A program made the position numbers and the translations under genes. DNA of 48,205 bases from Planctomycetaceae bacterium (GTDB lineage: Bacteria > Planctomycetota > Planctomycetia > Pirellulales > Pirellulaceae), in contig JAHEJI010000015.1 in NCBI GenBank assembly GCA_024638965.1, forward strand, positions 1 to 48,205. Direction: 5' to 3'. Positions 26,508-34,883 of the stretch are shown here, piece by piece. Every line of letters starts with the position of its first letter. The stretch's first letter is position 1. Under the pieces are notes generated by a model. It worked only from the letters and a program-made list of their open reading frames with translations. It made no database searches and had not been told where the DNA came from.

Positions 26508-26523
26508 TGGCACAGTACGTGCA
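26508..26523 (+). promoter_or_regulatory. Weak sigma-54-like promoter toward small basic gene
   Basis: TGGCACAGTACGTGCA has the ten-base GG-GC spacing but GTGC in place of TTGC. It points to the small basic gene at 26799, which would then have a leader of about 265 bases. Confidence 0.4.
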
Positions 26524-26798
26524 ATTCGTCATTCAGTGTTTTGTCGGAAACGGCATTGCATGACGGATAACGGCCCGAGTACTCCATGGCTGATTTAGAT
26601 TCAGTTGGGGTGCGGAGGCCGGCCGTCGCCGATCTTCAGCAACTAGTCGGATCGACTGCCTAAAGCGCGAATTGGCCGGGCATCGCACCTGCCCACAAAC
26701 CGTGTAAAGAACGAGTAAACCGACAGACACGAAGAGATCAGCGACGGCCCCGTCATGGTAAACGGAGCTCTCAGCGTTCAAATTTCAAGGAACAAACG

Positions 26799-26942
26799 AT
26801 GTCTGTAAGCAAAATGGAAAAACGAAACGTGGCTCGTATGAATGCCGAACAAGCAAAAGCCAAAAAGAAGCAAGTACGCGAAACGAAAATGTCAGCACCA
26901 GTCAAAAACAAGAAAACGGCCAAGGCTGCGAAACGAAGATAG
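26799..26942 (+). CDS. Very basic 47-residue protein, unknown function
   Basis: A small gene supported by AAGGA seven bases before its ATG. It encodes 47 residues, of which about 19 are Lys or Arg (MSVSKMEKRNVARMNAEQAK, then AKKKQVRETK, ending KTAKAAKRR). The lysine/alanine-rich tail resembles histone-like or nucleic-acid-binding tails, but no family is recognised. It stands alone in a gene-poor stretch, followed by a possible second basic ORF and a hairpin terminator. DNA or RNA binding is inferred from charge only. Confidence 0.6.
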   Translation: MSVSKMEKRNVARMNAEQAKAKKKQVRETKMSAPVKNKKTAKAAKRR

Positions 26943-26984
26943 TCCTTGGGGCTGGTCAACTCTTTCGTCTCCACGATTTTTGGA

Positions 26985-27146
26985 ATGCTGAACATGGTTC
27001 GTGAAAATAAGCGTTTCTCGTTAAAAAAATGGAATCATTCGTCACGTCCAAAGATTTCTCAGAGTGAACGCAAAAGACGCGTCAAACAACGTGAAATCCC
27101 AAGACGAAAAGCCTGGAGCTCCGAGCAATCCTCATTTGACGAGTGA
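26985..27146 (+). CDS. Possible second small basic protein
   Basis: A 53-codon ORF from the ATG at 26985 (a second ATG at 26994), rich in Lys and Arg (VRENKRFSLKKW, then SERKRRVKQREIPRRKAW). It follows the 47-residue basic gene and ends before the terminator-like hairpin. The ribosome-binding site is weak (GGA nine bases before the second ATG). It may be chance ORF. Confidence 0.3.
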   Translation: MLNMVRENKRFSLKKWNHSSRPKISQSERKRRVKQREIPRRKAWSSEQSSFDE

Positions 27147-27271
27147 CGCTTCCGGTTTGGTAAACACCAAGCGATGACACCCCGGAGATACGCGCGGCTC
27201 CACTTAACCGCTGAAGTTGCCCATCCGCCTAACCTAATAATGGCCAAAGCATCATCAGCGATTCCATAGAG

Positions 27272-27305
27272 CAAATGCCGGATGACTCAAAATCACCGGC
27301 ATTTG
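27272..27305 (+). terminator. Terminator-like hairpin after the small basic genes
   Basis: CAAATGCCGG (27272-27281) and CCGGCATTTG (27296-27305) pair perfectly over ten bases around a 14-base loop, followed by TTTGTTATT. On the plus strand it would end the small basic transcript; it could also act weakly for the minus-strand operon ending at 27400. Confidence 0.55.
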
Positions 27306-27399
27306 TTTGTTATTCGGGCTGATCACAAAAAATTAATGGTTTTTTCGAAACAAACGGTTCGCGTGTGTAGCCATGTGATCTAGTTGGATTTAACGGTCG

Positions 27400-28470
27400 T
27401 TAACCTGTTGGCTCAACGATCAGCAAGTTGGAAGAAAGCTCTTCCACGACTCGCTCTTCCAAGCCGTGTTCTTTGACCCGCAACTTCCTGAGTTCAGACG
27501 GCTTGATCTTGGTGGGCAACCTGCCCAGATTGCAAATTGGATCGCCAGGGCTAATGGCGGGTAAGGTTGTCATCCCAATTACAATCGAGTTATAAGGCGC
27601 GTAAACCGTGTAGCGATCCCGACCGAGCAAATTCGTGTTGGTGGTGAGGGCTTGCCCTTCTTCGACCACTTCACCTGGTTTTACGTGAAATTCGAGAAAG
27701 CCACCTTTTTCCGCACGAATCCATTTTGACTTTTTGACCACAACTTGATAGTCGGGGGATTCTGGCGCAGTCTCCAGCATGTCCAATTCGCAAAGGACGT
27801 TTTTGATGCCCCGGTTTGACGCCTCCACAATCCCTGGTTCAACCTTGAAGACCTCTCCCGCTTCCATGACGATCGTATGACATCCCGCGATGCAAGCTTC
27901 GCGGCGAAGCGACTTTGCAGGCCCCTTTCCGTCCATGATAATCTCGCAACCAAATGCTTCGGCGATTCGTTTGACTTCGGGATGACTCAAGTCCCCTCGA
28001 ACGTTCGGATAGTTGGTGCGACGAATCGCGGCCGTATGTAAGTCGATTCCATAATTTGATCGCACGACAATTTCTTCGAAGACTGTGTTTGCCATCCGCG
28101 CAGCCAAACTACCGTCGGCGGAGCCGGGGAAAGCTCGATTCAAATCACGGCGATCCGGCAGGTAACGTGAATGTCGGTCAAAGGCAAGGATGTTGAGGAC
28201 CGGAACCAGAATTACTGATCCCCGAGCTAGTTCTAACGTGTCATCTTGAACCAGTTGGCGAATCGCGCCGGTGCCGTTGATTTCGTCGCCGTGCAGGGCT
28301 GCGGTGACGAAGACGACCGGCCCGTCTTCCTTGGCACGACGAACGTGGACGGGAATGTTGATCGTCATTCCGCTGTAGCTTTCAGTGACGGCCAGAAAAA
28401 TGTCTTTGGATTGGCCTGGCCCGATCATTTGACCATTCCAGTCACCAATCGGTTTTCGATCGTATTGCAT
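27400..28470 (-). CDS. Succinylglutamate desuccinylase/aspartoacylase family (M14-like) hydrolase
   Basis: A 356-residue zinc hydrolase. Zinc ligands: H60 and E63 in LHGDEINGTG and H145 in GIDLHTA; RDLNRAFPG near 108-117 is the substrate-binding arginine motif. The C-terminal third (about 265-345) is a beta-rich part with WIRAEKGGFLEFHVKPGEVV, as in other long members (COG3608). Known members cleave N-acyl amino acids. As third gene after rimB and rimK, it may trim or recycle glutamate-type tags or peptides; that link is inferred from gene order, which I have seen in other bacteria. Confidence 0.88.
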   Translation of the reverse strand: MQYDRKPIGDWNGQMIGPGQSKDIFLAVTESYSGMTINIPVHVRRAKEDGPVVFVTAALHGDEINGTGAIRQLVQDDTLELARGSVILVPVLNILAFDRHSRYLPDRRDLNRAFPGSADGSLAARMANTVFEEIVVRSNYGIDLHTAAIRRTNYPNVRGDLSHPEVKRIAEAFGCEIIMDGKGPAKSLRREACIAGCHTIVMEAGEVFKVEPGIVEASNRGIKNVLCELDMLETAPESPDYQVVVKKSKWIRAEKGGFLEFHVKPGEVVEEGQALTTNTNLLGRDRYTVYAPYNSIVIGMTTLPAISPGDPICNLGRLPTKIKPSELRKLRVKEHGLEERVVEELSSNLLIVEPTG

Positions 28471-28527
28471 GGATTGTTCGCTTTCACATCGAATTCGGAT
28501 AAACTCGTCTGGAATTGAGTGCCGGCT

Positions 28528-29757
28528 TCAATCGGCGATTGTAGTTGCCGATTCCTCGATAACTTGGTGGGCAACCGGTAGATCTGGTAATTCTTGAACG
28601 TCCGTTTTGCGTCGCCTACGGATTTTTGGAGGAATCAAATCACGCATCAATTCGAGTTTTCCAAAGCACAGGATTCGGTCGTCGATTGACAGTTGACGAC
28701 TTTTCTTTGGGTTCGGAATGACCTTTGTTCCTTGCGTCAACGTTAGTACGTTGATGTCTTTTTCTTCAAAGCCGACTTCGTCTAATCGTTTTCCCACATA
28801 TTGCGATCCTTCGGGAATAAACAACTCGGCCACACCATATCCGCGACTGACAGTAAGTCGCTGCCGCAGGTCGATTTCTGGAAAATCGACGCGCGCACTG
28901 ATGTAATCCACAATCGCGCCTGCGATATCAAGTTGTGTACATTGCTCGATGCCTTCCAAGCCGGGTGAAGAGTTGACTTCCATGATTTGCGGACCGTTTT
29001 TTCCTTCCAGCATATCGACACCCGCGACGCGGAGCCCCATGATCTGGGCGGCCCGAACTGCAGTCTCGCGATATTCATCGTTCAACTCAATTGCTTCGGT
29101 CAGTCCACCTCGATGCACATTGCTGCGAAACTCCTGTCCCTGAGCGACTCGTCTCATCGCAGCGACAACCTCATCTCCCACGACAAACGCCCGAATATCC
29201 TTGCCCTTGCTCTCGGATACGAATTTCTGAATCAAGACGTTCTGTTTTTGACTTTGGAGCAACTCAATAATCGCTTCGGCGGACTTAACGGACTCCGCCA
29301 GCAACACTCCGATGCCTTGAGTACCCTCGATCAGCTTGATAATCACCGGCGCTCCACCGACGCGTTCAATGGCTGGGAGAATATCTTTCTTTTCCCGTAC
29401 AAACGTGGTTGCCGGTATGCCAACGTGGTGTCGGCTAAATATTTGCAGGCTGCGAAGCTTGTCTCGCGAGTTGGAGATGCCTGCCGACGAATTGGCGCAG
29501 AATACATCCATTTGCTCGAACTGTCGAACAACGGCCGTACCAAAATAGGTGATCGAAGCTCCAATTCTGGGCAGTACGGCGTCGAATTCAGCGAGCTTTT
29601 TCTGGCGGTAGTAGAGGTCAGGATTGCCCTGCTGTAAATCAATCGACAATTGCTTGGTGTTGATCACCGATACGCGCTGCCCTCGCTGAGTCGCGGCTTC
29701 AACCAGTCTCCTGGTGCTGTAGCATTTTGCACTGCACGACAAAATTCCCAATCTCAT
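28528..29757 (-). CDS. rimK: RimK-type ATP-grasp amino-acid ligase fused to TrkA-C (RCK_C) domain
   Basis: A 409-residue protein; GGAGAT before the ATG at 29757. Residues 1-295 are RimK: N-terminal domain MRLGILSCSAKCYSTRRLVE, ATP-grasp with VIIKLIEGTQGIGV and the metal-binding end GVDMLEGKNGPQIMEVNSSPG. Residues about 310-385 match a TrkA_C/RCK_C ligand domain (VAELFIPEGSQYVGKRLDEVG, then DRILCFGKLELM). A basic tail KIRRRRK follows. E. coli RimK adds glutamates to ribosomal protein S6. The added RCK_C domain suggests control by a small ligand. It lies 36 bases after rimB and 57 bases before the aspartoacylase gene. Confidence 0.9.
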   Translation of the reverse strand: MRLGILSCSAKCYSTRRLVEAATQRGQRVSVINTKQLSIDLQQGNPDLYYRQKKLAEFDAVLPRIGASITYFGTAVVRQFEQMDVFCANSSAGISNSRDKLRSLQIFSRHHVGIPATTFVREKKDILPAIERVGGAPVIIKLIEGTQGIGVLLAESVKSAEAIIELLQSQKQNVLIQKFVSESKGKDIRAFVVGDEVVAAMRRVAQGQEFRSNVHRGGLTEAIELNDEYRETAVRAAQIMGLRVAGVDMLEGKNGPQIMEVNSSPGLEGIEQCTQLDIAGAIVDYISARVDFPEIDLRQRLTVSRGYGVAELFIPEGSQYVGKRLDEVGFEEKDINVLTLTQGTKVIPNPKKSRQLSIDDRILCFGKLELMRDLIPPKIRRRRKTDVQELPDLPVAHQVIEESATTIAD

Positions 29758-29793
29758 AAAATCTCCTAGGTAGAACGTGTGTTAATTTTTAAG

Positions 29794-30471
29794 TTAGGCC
29801 GAACGTTTTCGTTTTTTCTTTTTTCGTTTGGGTTTACCACCATAATACGATCCGCCAGGGTCGACCAGGAAATGTTGCCTTGTGGCTTGGCGACCCAGCA
29901 GCATTCGGAATCCCATTTCATCGCGATTGGCGAGGGTCAGTTCGACGGGCCAAGTCAGTTCCAGCAACTTCACATTCGTAATAATCACGGGGCGGATAGT
30001 CGATTTGCCACTGGAACTCTTGACGGAACGATATTCCAGCACTTTAGCTTCTGTCGCGACGATGTTTTTCTGTGAACGTTGGGCCGGATGGATTTTGAAG
30101 CGCACCCATTTTTCACCCCGTTTGGAAAATTCGCTGAGATCAAACACGTGAAGCGAAGAGGTTCTCGCCCCTGTGTCGACTTTCACTTTGATCCTGCTAA
30201 CGCCCAAGTCAGGAAGTTTGACCCATTCGCGCCAACCAATGACGGGCAGGTCCTTGATATTTCCAATTCTTTTTGTCACGACACTCCTGTTCGCAGTCGA
30301 CTCCAAAGTAATTTTGTACCAAAAGCCGAAGAAATCCGCTGGAACCTGGGGGAATTGCGACCTAATGGCGGTTTGATCTAATTTTTCGCCCAGCCGTTTC
30401 AGCTCCTTTGCGAATATTTCCAAGTCCGCTTTTAATTGTTTTGGCGTAAGCTCAAGTGTTTCGTCAACCAT
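29794..30471 (-). CDS. RimB-like retropepsin-fold protease (ATP-dependent zinc protease, DUF785)
   Basis: A 225-residue protein from the ATG at 30471; a TTG at 30522 is possible but less likely. N-terminal 75 residues form a charged helical part (LTPKQLKADLEIFAKELKRL). The C-terminal domain carries the aspartic-protease-like motif KVDTGARTSSLH (DTGA at 99-102), RPVIITNVKLLE and MLLGRQATRQHFLVDPGGSY, then a tail of Lys/Arg repeats. COG4067 proteins are regular neighbours of rimK; RimB in Pseudomonas removes or limits RimK-added glutamates. First gene of the rimB-rimK-aspartoacylase operon, with a sigma-54 promoter sequence 80 bases upstream. Confidence 0.87.
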   Translation of the reverse strand: MVDETLELTPKQLKADLEIFAKELKRLGEKLDQTAIRSQFPQVPADFFGFWYKITLESTANRSVVTKRIGNIKDLPVIGWREWVKLPDLGVSRIKVKVDTGARTSSLHVFDLSEFSKRGEKWVRFKIHPAQRSQKNIVATEAKVLEYRSVKSSSGKSTIRPVIITNVKLLELTWPVELTLANRDEMGFRMLLGRQATRQHFLVDPGGSYYGGKPKRKKKKRKRSA

Positions 30472-30551
30472 ACCAAACGGACTGTATTCGCTGCGAAACT
30501 GGCCAACGATTGGACTCGGCAACAGTAATGTGTACTATGAATCAACTTAAA

Positions 30552-30567
30552 TGCAATTGATGTGCCA
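30552..30567 (-). promoter_or_regulatory. Sigma-54 promoter for the rimB-rimK operon
   Basis: On the minus strand TGGCACATCAATTGCA, with GG and GC ten bases apart and a full TTGCA. Start of transcription would be near 30541, about 70 bases before the rimB ATG. Confidence 0.8.
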
Positions 30568-30612
30568 TTTCTGCATTATCACAGATCCAGCAATTTCGGT
30601 ATGGCAATACGT

Positions 30613-30634
30613 AACGCTTAACAAATGTAGCGTT
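30613..30634. promoter_or_regulatory. Inverted repeat AACGCT-N10-AGCGTT
   Basis: Perfect six-base arms, 46-67 bases upstream of the rimB sigma-54 promoter and 52 bases after the NtrC-type gene's stop. It could be an activator site or a transcript-end hairpin; no T-run supports termination. Confidence 0.35.
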
Positions 30635-30685
30635 CGCCTTGGTCATTAATTGACCGCCCCGAGCAATTCCTGTTCAGGCTTTCGG

Positions 30686-32191
30686 TCACTCAACGATCCG
30701 CCGGATGCCGATCCCCAGCTTGTTGACCTTGCTGCGAACGGTGGTGCGGGTGATTCCCAGACGTTTGGCAGCTTCCGTTTGATTGCCGCCGCATTGGTCA
30801 AGCATTTCCGCCAACAGTTTACGTTCGACTTCTTCGATGACGTCATCGTAAAGCGTTGGAGAGTTAGCGATACGATGACGTGCTATTAGATGCTCAACGG
30901 ATTCCGCTGACGGTTCCAACACGGATTCAGCATTGGCTTGATTCTGCTCTTTAACCTGTGCGATTGACGGATCAGGCTCGGGCAGGGCCAGATTTGGATC
31001 ACCCGAAACAAGCGTTGGAAGGAAATCAGCCACCAAAACCGTCCCATATGATTGTAAAACAGCTTGATGGATGACATTTTGAAGTTGTCGGATGTTTCCA
31101 GGCCAGTCGTACTGCTTCAGCTTCGCAATTGCGTCTGGCGCAACCGCTTTGAGCTCTTTGCCGAGTTCCTCGTTGGCAGTTTTTCGGAAGTAGTCAATCA
31201 AGAGCTCGATATCGTCGACACGATCACGTAGTGGCGGAAGTTTGATGGAATAGCCGTTCAAACGATAGAACAAGTCCTCGCGAAACTTGCCCTCCTTGCA
31301 GAGCTGTTCAATGTTTCGATGGGTCGCCGCCAAAATCCGCACGTCCGCGGTCAGGACTTCATTACCACCGACGCGTTGGAACTGTTTTTCCTGAAGGACG
31401 CGAAGCAGTTTGCTTTGCAGCGTCGCGTCCATGTCGCCGATCTCGTCAAGGAATAACGTGCCACCGCTGCATTGTTCAATTTTTCCGATGCGTTGCCGAT
31501 CGGCCCCAGTGAAGGAACCTTTTTCGTGGCCGAATAGTTCGCTTTCCAGCAAGGCCTCCGGGATCGCGGCGCAATTGATTGCCAAAAAAGGCTTTTCGCT
31601 CCGAGAACCGTTTTGAAATATTGCTCGGGCGACTAGTTCTTTGCCAGTGCCACTCTCTCCTCGAATCAGAACCGAAATATTCTGGGCAGCCACGCGGCCG
31701 ATCGCCTTGTAAACTTGCTGCATTCCTTCACAACAACCAATCATGGCGGAAGAGGAAATCGTCGGCTGGTCGGTCGCGTCAATCTCCACGGTCTCGACCA
31801 TCATTCGACGAACATCCAGGGCTTGTCGTACGACCTTGTTGAGTGAACGCACATCCAATGGCTTCAGCAAATAATCCAAAGCACCCAGTTGCATGGCTTG
31901 AATTGCCGTATGGCTGTCGCGACTGCTGGTCATCACGACGACCGGCAGTTGAGTATCGATCGTCTTAATTTTCCGAAATACATCCAGCCCGTCCTGATCC
32001 GGCAATAGGACATCCAACATCACAGCATCGGGCTGTTTAGTCTTGATCGCTTCGATTGCAGTTGATCCCGAATCGGCACTTAGGATTTCGATCCCGGAAT
32101 TGACGAAAACATGCCGAAACAGAGCAACAATTGCCGGTTCATCATCGATAACCAGCAGTTTTATTGTTAGCTCGGAACTGGACTCACTCAT
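30686..32191 (-). CDS. NtrC-type sigma-54-dependent response regulator
   Basis: A 501-residue protein from the ATG at 32191; a GTG at 32233 is less likely. Domains: receiver (about 10-125) with LLVIDDEPAIVALF and the phosphorylation site in VMLDVLLPDQDG, AAA+ sigma-54 activation domain (about 150-390) with Walker A GESGTGKELVARAIF, sigma-54 contact loop GSFTGADR (Ser for the usual Ala), Walker B GGTLFLDEIGDMD, and a Fis-type helix-turn-helix end GGNQTEAAKRLGITRTTVRS. Role: activates sigma-54 promoters on phosphorylation. Third gene of the VKOR-PP2C-NtrC operon, itself behind a sigma-54 promoter, which suggests self-control. The hybrid kinase at 35254 is the likely partner. Confidence 0.93.
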   Translation of the reverse strand: MSESSSELTIKLLVIDDEPAIVALFRHVFVNSGIEILSADSGSTAIEAIKTKQPDAVMLDVLLPDQDGLDVFRKIKTIDTQLPVVVMTSSRDSHTAIQAMQLGALDYLLKPLDVRSLNKVVRQALDVRRMMVETVEIDATDQPTISSSAMIGCCEGMQQVYKAIGRVAAQNISVLIRGESGTGKELVARAIFQNGSRSEKPFLAINCAAIPEALLESELFGHEKGSFTGADRQRIGKIEQCSGGTLFLDEIGDMDATLQSKLLRVLQEKQFQRVGGNEVLTADVRILAATHRNIEQLCKEGKFREDLFYRLNGYSIKLPPLRDRVDDIELLIDYFRKTANEELGKELKAVAPDAIAKLKQYDWPGNIRQLQNVIHQAVLQSYGTVLVADFLPTLVSGDPNLALPEPDPSIAQVKEQNQANAESVLEPSAESVEHLIARHRIANSPTLYDDVIEEVERKLLAEMLDQCGGNQTEAAKRLGITRTTVRSKVNKLGIGIRRIVE

Positions 32192-32298
32192 GCCGTAAAG
32201 GTTTTCTTGACGAATATTTTTGCATTTGCACACTGCGATATGCCCAAACCGCCTAAATCGCGAATATCTGCAAACCGGCTGTTACGACGCGTGTCGAG

Positions 32299-33126
32299 TT
32301 ATTCTATCGTATCGCCAGATTCGATGTCCGACATATCCAGGCGGATGCGATGAGTATTGAGCTCAAAATCATCGACGTCAAGAATACGGATGACAATCGC
32401 AGTGATATTGTCCTTGCCGCCGCAGCCGTTGGCGAACTGAACGAGTGAATCAGCGATGACATTTACGTGATTGCCGGAGAGCATTTCAGCAACCTCCTGC
32501 TCGCCTGGAAAGTAGTTGCTCAGCCCGTCGGTGCACAAGAGCAGGACATCGTGCTGCCGGGCTTCAAACATCAGCGTTTCGACGGCGACCGAGTCGTCGT
32601 TTCCCACCGATCGAGTCAGGCAATGTGAGAACTTTTGGATGAGGGTGGGATCAAGATCCTCGTATTTTGAGACCATTTCATTGTAAATCGTATGGTCAGT
32701 CGTCAACAAATACACTTCATCTTTTCGTTTCAAATAGAGCCGCGAGTCACCGACGTGACCGACAATGGCATTGCCGTCGATGATCATCAACATCGTTAAC
32801 GTGGTTGCCATCCCGTCAAGGTTTGGGTCAGAGTCGGCAATTTCCCGGATTTTGCGGCAAGTCTCGTGAATCGCGCGTTCAACGAGCTGGGTCAGTTTGT
32901 AGTAGCCGATAGGATTTTTGTTGGCTTGCTCAACTTCAGACCAGTGTTCGCAAAGGTATGCAAGCGTAAATTCAACAGCATTATGAGACGCAACTTCGCC
33001 CGCTGCTTGTCCGCCCAGTCCGTCACAAACGATAAATAACCCCTTGGAGTTATCGACGTAAAAGTAGTCCTCGTTGATCTTGCGATACTGGCCGACGTCG
33101 GTTTGAGCCGAAGATTCATAAATCAT
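32299..33126 (-). CDS. PP2C-type Ser/Thr phosphatase
   Basis: A 275-residue cytosolic phosphatase with metal-binding motifs TDVGQYRKINEDYFYV, LFIVCDGLGGQAAGEVAS (about 31-48), VGHVGDSRLYL, CTDGLSNYFPGE and GGKDNITAIVIRI. AGGAC precedes the start. Family members reverse Hanks-type kinase phosphorylation. It lies between the VKOR gene and the NtrC-type gene; a kinase is encoded at 38476, with its own PP2C. Confidence 0.93.
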   Translation of the reverse strand: MIYESSAQTDVGQYRKINEDYFYVDNSKGLFIVCDGLGGQAAGEVASHNAVEFTLAYLCEHWSEVEQANKNPIGYYKLTQLVERAIHETCRKIREIADSDPNLDGMATTLTMLMIIDGNAIVGHVGDSRLYLKRKDEVYLLTTDHTIYNEMVSKYEDLDPTLIQKFSHCLTRSVGNDDSVAVETLMFEARQHDVLLLCTDGLSNYFPGEQEVAEMLSGNHVNVIADSLVQFANGCGGKDNITAIVIRILDVDDFELNTHRIRLDMSDIESGDTIE

Positions 33127-33235
33127 TTTTGTCCTGGTTGTGTGGGTTTGGTTAGACGACTAGCACTAGACCGGTGCTAATTTCGACTTTCAGAATCGCC
33201 TTCGAACGGATTCAGTGCTCTGAAACGAGGCGCAG

Positions 33236-34717
33236 CTATTTTCCCTGCTTTTGAATTACATCGAGCAAAGCATCGCCCGATGTAAACTCACCGACGATGG
33301 TGGTGCCAGGAAACATAAGTTTAGGCACGGTTCCCGAGCCAAATCGCTGATAAAGTTTAACATGTTGGGCAATATATTGACTCGGAGTTTGACTCGAAAA
33401 TTCTGTTTCCAGTTTCTCACTTAGCGATGGCTGATTTCCATCCTTCGCATTGCCCAACATCTCGATGGCTTTGGCTTTGGATTCAGCGAATGTCGCATTT
33501 CCCGGCGTGGTCATCAAATACTCGTGAAACTCGGGGAACTTTACTGGTGCGACCCGCCAAAAAGCAATTGCCAATTGAGCTATTTCACAGGCCTCGGCCA
33601 TGCGAGGTCCCGTCGCCGTAATGGCCGAGTTGCATTTGGTATTCAATGGCACGGGCAAAACAATGACGGCGAGGTCGTCACCTAACTTTTGTTTTGCGGC
33701 CGAAATTGCAACGTGGGTCCGACGACAGTGGTCGCAAGTGTAATCAAACATCTCAATAAAGACGTGCTTCGCGTCCGGCTTCCCGAGTAGCGGCCATTGA
33801 TTGATATCGAGCTGAAAGCTACCCCCCTGCACCGAAACCAATCGACGATTCACTGGGTTTTCACTCGGGTTTGCTTTTTGTGTTGCTGACTTTGTATTTC
33901 CGTTGGTCTCCTGAGTTGTTACGATCATCGCAGACAACGTCGACGGGCTAACGAGGGATGCAATTTGCATTTTTGTGCGGAATAAAAGTGAGAGTTGGTT
34001 ATCGGTCGCCCCGCCTGAATCAGCCGGAGGAATAAACTCGAAAATTTCGCCTGAATTTTCAGTGTCGCTTGGTTCGTCGTGCTCAATGAATTGGTAAGTG
34101 ACCGGCTTGAATAGCAACTGGCCGCCACCCAGCATGCCAAAACCAACCAGGCTCAATAGAGCAAGGTTGCGGATGGTTTTTATTCCCAACGGACGGGTCC
34201 ATATCAAAATGCCTGAGATGAATAATCCGCAGGTGTGCGCGGCCAAGCAGTAATTACACAGGTGCTTGACGACAAAAATCTGGAGTGACGTGAACCAGAT
34301 CGCGGCCAATCCAGCAGACAAGCCTCCTAAGATAACAATGGTCCAGGCGATCGAACGCATCCATGCAGGTGTTTGACGGATCGAACCTACCACCGTAGCA
34401 GTGAGGACGGATAGGTAGAGTCCCAGAGCCAACACGCTCACCGGAAGGCCCAACCATCGCGACCAGCGGCTGTTAACCACATCGTTACAGTCAAAGATTT
34501 GCCCACCACCGCATCCCGCGATTTTGGAGGACGACATGGCAACGGTGACGAGGTAGGCTGTAATCCCCAAGGCAATCACGCTGGCAATGGCAATGGCCCA
34601 GCTTGCTCGGACAGAAGGATACGTCAATCCCTCAAACTCGACACTCGCTGAAAGAGGGCTTCCTGGTTGAGAATCAGACGGGAACAAGTCGGCAGTTGAT
34701 TCGATTGATTGATTCAT
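33236..34717 (-). CDS. Vitamin K epoxide reductase-DsbA-type thioredoxin fusion
   Basis: A 493-residue protein from the ATG at 34717; the GTG at 34768 lies too close to the sigma-54 promoter to be used. After a 35-residue tail, about 40-190 form the VKOR four-helix membrane domain: the loop cysteines GCGGGQIFDCNDVVNSRWS and the active CNYC (LCNYCLAAHTCG). The C-terminal part (about 295-480) is a periplasmic thioredoxin fold with CDHC (FDYTCDHCRRTHV). Such fusions form disulfides by passing electrons to quinones, replacing DsbA/DsbB. Its place at the head of a signalling operon is unusual. Confidence 0.92.
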   Translation of the reverse strand: MNQSIESTADLFPSDSQPGSPLSASVEFEGLTYPSVRASWAIAIASVIALGITAYLVTVAMSSSKIAGCGGGQIFDCNDVVNSRWSRWLGLPVSVLALGLYLSVLTATVVGSIRQTPAWMRSIAWTIVILGGLSAGLAAIWFTSLQIFVVKHLCNYCLAAHTCGLFISGILIWTRPLGIKTIRNLALLSLVGFGMLGGGQLLFKPVTYQFIEHDEPSDTENSGEIFEFIPPADSGGATDNQLSLLFRTKMQIASLVSPSTLSAMIVTTQETNGNTKSATQKANPSENPVNRRLVSVQGGSFQLDINQWPLLGKPDAKHVFIEMFDYTCDHCRRTHVAISAAKQKLGDDLAVIVLPVPLNTKCNSAITATGPRMAEACEIAQLAIAFWRVAPVKFPEFHEYLMTTPGNATFAESKAKAIEMLGNAKDGNQPSLSEKLETEFSSQTPSQYIAQHVKLYQRFGSGTVPKLMFPGTTIVGEFTSGDALLDVIQKQGK

Positions 34718-34777
34718 TGTTTGTTTTTCTTTTCCGTGAAATGCGTATTCGCAAATTTCGTAACTCACACGTCATTC

Positions 34778-34793
34778 GCAATCACCGTGCCAA
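34778..34793 (-). promoter_or_regulatory. Sigma-54 promoter for VKOR-PP2C-NtrC operon
   Basis: On the minus strand TTGGCACGGTGATTGC, ten bases between GG and GC. Transcription would start near 34766, 50 bases before the VKOR ATG. Confidence 0.8.
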
Positions 34794-34883
34794 TTCAAAA
34801 ATCCACGACATTTCTGGATGAAGTTCCGTTCTGACGGGTACGAATTGACCGCTGCGAACAATATCTATTCGCGCGAACAGTGG

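Larger units (their letters stand above)
26214..26798. other. Gene-free stretch with palindromes and a possible sigma-54 site
   Basis: No ORF here has convincing coding character. It contains an eight-pair palindrome (26333-26351), an inverted repeat TTGGCA-N8-TGCCAA (26452-26471), and a -24/-12-like sequence on the plus strand (26508-26523). It likely serves as control region for the Usp unit to the left and the small basic gene to the right. Confidence 0.5.

Noticed and set aside
26533-26781. An 82-codon minus-strand ORF with one hydrophobic stretch
   Set aside because: It starts with TTG, has no ribosome-binding site, and faces the weak sigma-54-like promoter and the small basic gene.
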